A stretch of DNA of 64,000 nt, taken from NCBI GenBank assembly GCA_002729525.1, contig PBYI01000033.1, positions 124,001 through 188,000 of the forward strand. Direction: 5' to 3'. Positions 60,503-64,000 of the stretch are shown here, piece by piece. The position numbers were made by a program, and so were the translations under genes. Under the pieces are notes generated by a model. It made no database searches, was not told where the DNA came from, and worked only from the letters and a program-made list of their open reading frames with translations. Within the stretch, counting starts at the first letter, position 1. Every line of letters begins with the position of its first letter. Source of the DNA: Nocardioides sp. (lineage in GTDB: Bacteria; Actinomycetota; Actinomycetes; Propionibacteriales; Nocardioidaceae).

Positions 60503-61609
60503 TCAGGCGGAGCCGCCGGACAGGACCTCGCCGAGGTCGTACGACACGGGCTGCTCGAGCTGGTCGTAGCCGCACGACTCGGGCTCGCGGTCGGGCCGCC
60601 ACCGTTTGAAGTGCGCCGTGTGCCGGAAGCGGCGGCCCTCCATGGCGTCGTACTTGACCTCCAGCACCCGCTCGGGGCGCAGCGGGGTGAAGGAGAGGTC
60701 CTTGCCCTGGCTCCACCGGCTCTGGGTGCCGGGCACCCGGTCGGGGTTGGCGATCGCCCACTCCTGCCAGGCGCCCCAGGGGTGCTGGTCGATCGTGCAG
60801 ACCAGCGGCTGGAGCTCCTCGATCAGCTCGGCGCGACGCTTCTCGGTGAAGCTCGCGCTGACGCCGACGTGCTGGAGACCGTCCTCGGTCCACAGGCCGA
60901 GCAGGAGGCTGCCGAGCAGCGGCCGCTCGGGCGTGCTGGTCTTGTGCTCGCGGTAGCCGGCGACCACGACGTCGGCGGTGCGCTCGTGCTTGATCTTCAG
61001 CATCGTCCGGGCGTTCTCGACGTACGGCTCGCCCAGCGGCTTGGCGATCACGCCGTCGAGCCCGGCGCCCTCGAAGATCGTGAACCACTGCTCGGCGACG
61101 GCCGGGTCCTCGGTGGTGCGGGTGAGGTAGCACGGCCCGGACAGGCCCGACAGTGCCTCGACCATGACCGCCCGCCGCTCGGAGAACGGCCGGTCGGTGT
61201 ACGACGTGTCGCCCAGCGCGAGCAGGTCGAAGGCCACGAAGCCCGCGGGCGTCTTCTCGGCCAGCATGTCGATGCGGGACTTCGCAGGGTGGATGCGCTC
61301 CTGGAGCACCTCGAACTGCAGCCGCGTGGCGCCCGCTTCGTCGGTCAGCGCCACGAACACCTCGCCGTCCAGCACGCACCGGTCGGGCAGCTGGGTGCGG
61401 CAGGCCTCGACGAGCTCGGGGAAGTAGCGGGTGAGCGGCTTGGTGTTGCGGCTGGTCAGCTCGACCTCGTCGCCGTCCTTGAAGACCAGGCAGCGGAAGC
61501 CGTCCCACTTCGGCTCTATTTGTACGTAAGGGAGCATGGCGAGCACCTTCTTCAGTGGCACGGATTTCGCCAGCATCGGACGGATGGGCGGCATCACCGG
61601 AAGGTCCAC
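60503..61609 (-). CDS. ATP-dependent DNA ligase, LigC type
   Basis: A 368-residue ligase. EPKWDGFRC is the catalytic-lysine motif (about residue 37), SRNTKPLTRYFPEL and DGEVFVAL are motifs III/IIIa, VDGVIAKPL-like text (here LDGVIAKPLGEPY) is IV, and HFKRWRPD is motif VI. It seals nicks in DNA repair/NHEJ, like mycobacterial LigC (about 360). GTG 61609 (VDLPVMPPIRPMLAKSV) was chosen because homologues begin MDLPVMPP; ATG 61594 is the alternative. The first 35 codons have unlike base use (AAA, CCA, GTA, CAA, ATA) compared with the rest; an element junction is proposed there. Polymerase partner at 50.8 kb. Confidence 0.9.
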   Translation of the reverse strand: MDLPVMPPIRPMLAKSVPLKKVLAMLPYVQIEPKWDGFRCLVFKDGDEVELTSRNTKPLTRYFPELVEACRTQLPDRCVLDGEVFVALTDEAGATRLQFEVLQERIHPAKSRIDMLAEKTPAGFVAFDLLALGDTSYTDRPFSERRAVMVEALSGLSGPCYLTRTTEDPAVAEQWFTIFEGAGLDGVIAKPLGEPYVENARTMLKIKHERTADVVVAGYREHKTSTPERPLLGSLLLGLWTEDGLQHVGVSASFTEKRRAELIEELQPLVCTIDQHPWGAWQEWAIANPDRVPGTQSRWSQGKDLSFTPLRPERVLEVKYDAMEGRRFRHTAHFKRWRPDREPESCGYDQLEQPVSYDLGEVLSGGSA

Positions 61610-61903
61610 GTCGCTCAGCCTATAGAGCCGCCATCGTGCCTGCCCCACACATTGGGGCACCGACGAATTCTGCGCTACTCACCGGCCCCCAGAGAACGAC
61701 GAGTCGTTGCGGAGGCATCGCTCAAAGTGACAAACCATAGGTGGGGCGAAGCAGCCCCCGGAACTCATCACGGCACCTTTCGGTCCGGCTATTCCGAAAC
61801 TCGCGGTCGCGCGCCTCAAGTTGCAGTTGTCCGTGTTCGGCGAATTGCGAGCGTCCCGGCAGAGACCGCGCAGCCGAGACTGACCTTTCGCAGAGAGCCA
61901 GGA

Positions 61904-63151
61904 TCACTCAACGTCCATAACAACGCCCCATTGATTCTTCAGGGTCTCGGTGCTCACCGCCCAGAATCGACTCGTGCACACCGGGTTGCCCCATACGTTC
62001 GCGTTGCACGTCACAATGAAGTTCGAGTTTCCCTCGGTGACGATGCCCCGGGCGCCGAGGCTGTTATCAGCCTTCACGCTGTAGATGGGAGCGCCGCTGT
62101 CGCCCGTGCCACTGGCGACGCCACCGTTGGTGTTCTTTACCACGAAGCCAGTACATCTGCGGGTGTCAGCGATCGCCCCGCAGTCGAACTCCACCCCTGT
62201 GTTGCCAATCTCGACATTCGCACAATGCTCGCCGGTCGCGGCACCACTGACGCACACGGATGTGCCTTGGGCGGGAGCTGCTGACCCGCTCACCACAGCC
62301 TCATTCGTTCCAGGCGCGTCCTGCGGTCCCCGGAAGACCTCGCCGATGGTTCCGCCGTTTGGATCGATCAGCAGAGAGTCGAAGTTCTTCTTGATCTGCG
62401 AGGTCCCGGCAGGCGCGATCATGTCGCCAGCACCATCGTTTACCCTGCTTCCGGCACCCCAGTTGCAATGGCCAGAGGTGAGAATGCGGCCCGTGCCGTC
62501 GGGCTTCACAACGGTGAAGCCGGTAGTGCACCGGTTGGAATTGGCTGCGAACAACAGACGCCCGCCCCCCTGCCAAGGCGCTGAATCGTTCTGTCTGCTC
62601 GCCAGCGGCATACGTTCTTTGGCCATGCTGACGACTTCTACTGACGGTTCGACGGCAGCGTCGAGACTCCGTTCGGCGGAACTTCGCGCCGACTCGCTGT
62701 TGGTTGCCGCGTACACCACAAGACCGTCGAGCGCCTCCGTGGGCTCGATCGCAACAATGTTGAGGCTTTCGGATTCCGCGGCCCAGATGCGGTCCATGGC
62801 CTTCTTGAGCGCGTCCATGGAGTATTCGGTCAGGGCTGCGTCGACAGTCACGCCGTTCGAGTCAGTTCCGAGCTGGCTGGACACTTCGCTCGGCGGCTTC
62901 CCGTTCCAACTGATTGTGACCCTTCCCATGGCCTCATCGACGACGATCTTTCCTGCCCCGTCGAGATCCATTAGGGGGCTCAACTGCTCGGCACGCGCAA
63001 CAGCCGACTGAGCCAGCGTGGCTTTTGCGTCCTTGTCAGTGGTGGGCGACGCACCATCGTCGCCTGCGTTCGCCGGCAAGCCGCTCAGTGCGAGAAGTGC
63101 TGCAACCATCGCGCCCGCGACACTAGTCGCGAGGCTCCGTCGACTTATCAT
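61904..63151 (-). CDS. Secreted trypsin-fold serine protease
   Basis: A 415-residue exported protease from ATG 63151. Twin basic start (MISRRS) and hydrophobic core (VAGAMVAALLALSGL), cleavage near NAGDD. A pro-region of about 160 residues precedes the S1-type catalytic domain: His in RILTSGHCNWG, Asp in KNFDSLLID and Ser in GTGDSGAPIYS; four Cys suggest disulfides. Resembles alpha-lytic/streptogrisin-type enzymes. G+C is clearly lower than in the rest of the window and codon choice is AT-tolerant, so it was probably acquired with the element to its right. ATG 63199 would add 16 residues before the signal. Confidence 0.85.
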   Translation of the reverse strand: MISRRSLATSVAGAMVAALLALSGLPANAGDDGASPTTDKDAKATLAQSAVARAEQLSPLMDLDGAGKIVVDEAMGRVTISWNGKPPSEVSSQLGTDSNGVTVDAALTEYSMDALKKAMDRIWAAESESLNIVAIEPTEALDGLVVYAATNSESARSSAERSLDAAVEPSVEVVSMAKERMPLASRQNDSAPWQGGGRLLFAANSNRCTTGFTVVKPDGTGRILTSGHCNWGAGSRVNDGAGDMIAPAGTSQIKKNFDSLLIDPNGGTIGEVFRGPQDAPGTNEAVVSGSAAPAQGTSVCVSGAATGEHCANVEIGNTGVEFDCGAIADTRRCTGFVVKNTNGGVASGTGDSGAPIYSVKADNSLGARGIVTEGNSNFIVTCNANVWGNPVCTSRFWAVSTETLKNQWGVVMDVE

Positions 63152-63728
63152 ATTGAGTCCGTTCGGCTTAGGCGTGCTCGGCGCGGTGGCGGCGACCATC
63201 CTGCTTATGCTCGCAGCGATCGAGAGTGCGGGTCAAGGACGCGGTCACATCCTCAGAGTGGTGCACCTTTGGTCTCGCTGAGAGGTGTCCTTGCTCAGCT
63301 CAGTCAATGACGCGGGTAGGCCGGCATCTAGCACGGATTTCGCCTGCACCCGCTGCTGTGGTTGGAGCGTTGACCGATGTGGTGGCCGCTGGCGGTGGAG
63401 TAGATGAGGCAGGTAGGAGCCCGCCGCGTGAGCGAGGTTCAGGTCTGTCACTGTCCGTGCGCACGCTAGCGGTTGCCGGATCTGGGTGGCAGGCCATCAA
63501 GATCGGCCACGCCATCTCTCTCCGCTTGATCCCTGGCGCGCGTCCCGAACGGGCCAGCAGCCCTGCTGATCGACAGCTCGAATGACGATCCGTGACGAGC
63601 CTTGCAACCACTGCCCCGATCGGTCTTGTAACACCCACCGTACGAGCGGCACGCATGCTACGAAGGTTCGTAGATCGGTCCGCCCGCCTGGGCGGGCCGA
63701 GCGTCGTTTCAGGGGACGTTGACGAACA
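63152..63728. other. 577-base gap with hairpins upstream of the relaxase gene
   Basis: No convincing gene: the ORFs here lack family features and signals. It holds CTACGAA-gg-TTCGTAG (63658-63673), a perfect inverted repeat 56 bases before the relaxase start, and a GC hairpin (CCGCCC-gcct-GGGCGG, about 63682-63697). These could be an operator, a terminator, or part of an origin of transfer, which normally lies next to a relaxase gene. Confidence 0.4.
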
Positions 63729-64000
63729 GTGACGGGCGGTGACGAGGCCATCATGCACGGCGGAGTGAAGTTCTACCGCGGCTCGACCGCCCCTGCCCGG
63801 TCTTACCTGGAGGCTGGCCACTCTCGTGCCGATGACTACTACCTCGCTGAGGGTTCCGGCCTGGCCGAGCACCATGTCGCGACGGTCGGCGGCGACGACA
63901 CGGTGAGGTTGGAGCGTCGCCCGGACCTCGACGGCGACGGCTATGAGCGCTGGGTCGCTGGCTACGACGTGACCACGGGTTGGGCGAAGGGTCGGCTGCG
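63729..64000 (+). CDS. MobF-type relaxase, N-terminal fragment
   Basis: The frame from GTG 63729 or ATG 63753 runs open to the window edge. It reads MHGGVKFYRGSTAPARSYLE, then RADDYYLAEGSGLAEHHV, then DLDGDGYERWVAGYDVTTG and AKGRL. This is the start of the actinobacterial MobF/TrwC-like relaxase family: the RxDDYYLAEGxG motif holds the catalytic Tyr pair of N-terminal relaxases. Such proteins nick DNA at oriT and start conjugative transfer, usually with a C-terminal helicase. The rest of the gene lies outside the window. It marks a conjugative element. Confidence 0.75.
   Translation, partial: MTGGDEAIMHGGVKFYRGSTAPARSYLEAGHSRADDYYLAEGSGLAEHHVATVGGDDTVRLERRPDLDGDGYERWVAGYDVTTGWAKGRL

Noticed and set aside
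63226..63875. Open frames on both strands in the gap before the relaxase (119 and 191 codons)
   Set aside because: No ribosome site, no motif, and the reverse one would run antisense into the relaxase start.
1..64000. tRNA genes, CRISPR arrays, insertion sequences
   Set aside because: No T-loop/CCA pattern, no regular repeat-spacer series and no transposase-like frame were seen on either strand.

Overview
The window is chromosomal DNA from a very GC-rich actinobacterium, most likely Nocardioides or another member of the Nocardioidaceae. Reasons: about 70% or more G+C through most of it, heavy use of GTG starts, coproporphyrin-type heme genes (hemE, a HemY-type oxidase, hemQ), a DesA3-like desaturase with its own ferredoxin reductase, a WS/DGAT acyltransferase, DUF3000 beside RNase D, and LigC/PolD-type repair enzymes. 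No rRNA, tRNA, insertion sequence or CRISPR array was found.

Layout. 0-5.8 kb: a truncated secreted protein, two paralogous secreted alpha/beta hydrolases, a small zinc metalloprotease, and an orphan beta-class DNA methyltransferase. 6-13 kb: WS/DGAT acyltransferase, a secreted HNH nuclease, a Y-family polymerase with Leu at the steric gate, a carboxylate-amine ligase, a ThrE-type exporter and a DUF402 protein. 13.3-16.5 kb: an SDR/Baeyer-Villiger monooxygenase pair opposite its TetR regulator, with a clear operator. 16.5-24.4 kb: a GT39 mannosyltransferase, ornithine aminotransferase, a PhoP-type two-component pair, an AraC regulator and a low-complexity membrane protein. 24.5-27.2 kb: a tandem duplication of a secreted protein of unknown function, including its leader. 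27.3-34 kb: HrpA helicase, a structured non-coding stretch and a solitary substrate-binding lipoprotein.

34-45.4 kb is a heme neighbourhood: rnd, DUF3000, hemE, hemY, hemQ and msrB appear in an order like M. tuberculosis Rv2674-Rv2681. Here it is interrupted by a DUF4349 lipoprotein, an FMN-dependent acyl-CoA-dehydrogenase-like monooxygenase with its flavin reductase, and a beta-lactamase-fold hydrolase. A lipoprotein coupled to hemQ is frameshifted. 45.5-55.2 kb: an Eis-like acetyltransferase, the ferredoxin reductase/desaturase pair, an NHEJ-type primase-polymerase, an MFS transporter, and an EamA exporter with a divergent TetR and operator. 55.2-60.4 kb is a cell-surface polysaccharide block: a sulfotransferase, a protein fusing a GT-B glycosyltransferase to a stealth phosphotransferase, and two unknowns.

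From about 61.5 kb G+C and codon use change abruptly, inside the 5' end of the ATP-dependent DNA ligase gene. A trypsin-fold protease of lower G+C follows, and the window ends in the start of a MobF-type relaxase gene. I read this as the left edge of an integrated conjugative element that entered ligC and supplied a replacement 5' end. Perfect or near-perfect palindromes close many transcription units (2.0, 13.2, 18.7, 31.3, 37.2 and 45.0 kb), and one 16-mer palindrome recurs three times.
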